Source: an uncultured Roseburia sp.
GTDB taxonomy: Bacteria > Bacillota > Clostridia > Lachnospirales > Lachnospiraceae
Direction of reading: 5' to 3'
DNA length: 5,647 nt
NCBI GenBank assembly: GCA_947057405.1
Contig: CAMSEJ010000174.1
Location: 1 to 5,647 of the forward strand
The notes under the pieces were generated by a model. The model did not search any database. It saw only the letters and a list, made by a program, of their open reading frames with translations, and was not told the origin of the DNA. Shown piece after piece: positions 5,470-5,647 of the stretch (position 1 is its first letter; the number at the start of each line of letters is the position of its first letter). The position numbers and the translations under genes are program-made.

Positions 5470-5600
5470 GCCTCCCGGATCCGTTTTTCGATTTCCCGGA
5501 TCACATGCTCAATTGCCTGTATCCTGGCATAGTACTTGTTATTGGACTGTATGATAAACCACGGCGCATATTCTGTCGAGGTCCTCGCAATCATTTCATT
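5439..5600 (-). CDS. ppk2: PPK2-family polyphosphate kinase, C-terminal fragment cut by the contig end
   Basis: PPK2 enzymes transfer phosphate between polyphosphate and nucleotides in the cytosol. Only the last 53 residues are present, starting NEMIARTSTEYAPWF. The motif RTSTEYAPW, then an Asn/Asp-Lys turn (SNNK) and YARIQAIEHVIREIEKRI, is the conserved C-terminal end of PPK2 proteins, where family members normally have TSTEYAPW..VPADDK..AR. The stop TGA is at 5441-5439. The family is usually 230-300 residues, so most of the kinase core (Walker A and B) lies outside the contig. The frame stays open into the adapter at 5601-5647, which would add a false peptide. The subclass (AMP, ADP or bifunctional) cannot be told from this piece. 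It is convergent with the DUF3800 gene. Confidence 0.8.
   Translation of the reverse strand, partial: NEMIARTSTEYAPWFIIQSNNKYYARIQAIEHVIREIEKRIREAKKQTSKPLI
5440..5469 (+). terminator. Intrinsic terminator, plus strand, overlapping the end of the PPK2 gene
   Basis: CAGATCAG (5440-5447) pairs with CTGGTCTG (5455-5462) through one U-G pair, with a 7-nt loop, and seven Ts follow (5463-5469). It ends the candidate small RNA. On the minus strand the same stem is followed by ATTTTA right at the PPK2 stop, so it may also act weakly in that direction. Confidence 0.65.
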
Positions 5601-5647
5601 AGATCGGAAGAGCGTCGTGTAGGGAAAGAGTGTGGTACCTTGTGTAG
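5601..5647. other. Illumina adapter sequence left on the contig end (not genomic)
   Basis: From 5601 to 5633 the sequence is the standard TruSeq adapter beginning AGATCGGAAGAGCGTCGTGT. The 14 bases after it (GGTACCTTGTGTAG) differ from the usual adapter continuation and may be a custom tag or read error. The region should be trimmed. Translated on the minus strand it gives FPYTTLFRS, a peptide often seen as contamination at protein N-termini. Confidence 0.95.

Noticed and set aside
5472..5504. Direct repeat CCCGGATC twice within the PPK2 end
   Set aside because: It follows from a repeated IRE coding pattern in a C-terminal helix and has no sign of an independent role.

Overview
The window looks like one end of a draft contig from a Clostridia-type Bacillota genome, most likely Lachnospiraceae-like. 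This rests on the gene order acpP-fabK-fabD-fabG-fabF, the use of FabK as enoyl reductase, strong AGGAGG-type ribosome binding sites and consensus sigma-A promoters. Genus cannot be fixed from this sequence. The last 47 bases (5601-5647) are not genomic: they begin with the Illumina TruSeq adapter, so the organism's DNA ends at 5600.

Most of the window (4380 down to 170, minus strand) is a type II fatty acid synthesis operon read right to left: acpP (acyl carrier), fabK (FMN enoyl-ACP reductase), fabD (malonyl transfer to ACP), fabG (ketoacyl reductase) and fabF (condensation). acpP/fabK and fabD/fabG are tightly packed (1-nt gap and 14-nt overlap). The fabK-fabD spacer is 113 nt and holds three tandem, similar hairpins. 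A near-consensus promoter with an A-tract upstream element lies before acpP. Three 13-bp TTTG..CAAA palindromes, spaced exactly 16 bp, cover its start region and resemble operators of FabT-like MarR regulators. Neither fabT nor fabH is next to acpP. fabZ and the acc genes are not seen; the last ORF, at the left edge, is an unrecognised N-terminal fragment where accB would usually lie.

A divergent promoter at 4508-4536 drives a stand-alone DUF3800 protein gene (4576-5286, plus strand). Its last codons contain a strong intrinsic terminator that works on the opposite strand. To the right, 5318-5469 on the plus strand looks like a complete small transcription unit: consensus promoter, about 117 nt without a credible ORF, then a stem-loop with seven Ts. 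It would give a small RNA antisense to the 3' end of a minus-strand gene whose last 53 codons are visible (5439-5600). That gene encodes a PPK2-family polyphosphate kinase and is cut by the contig end.

The fatty acid genes form one clear pathway unit. The DUF3800 gene, the small RNA candidate and PPK2 look like separate transcription units that happen to be adjacent.
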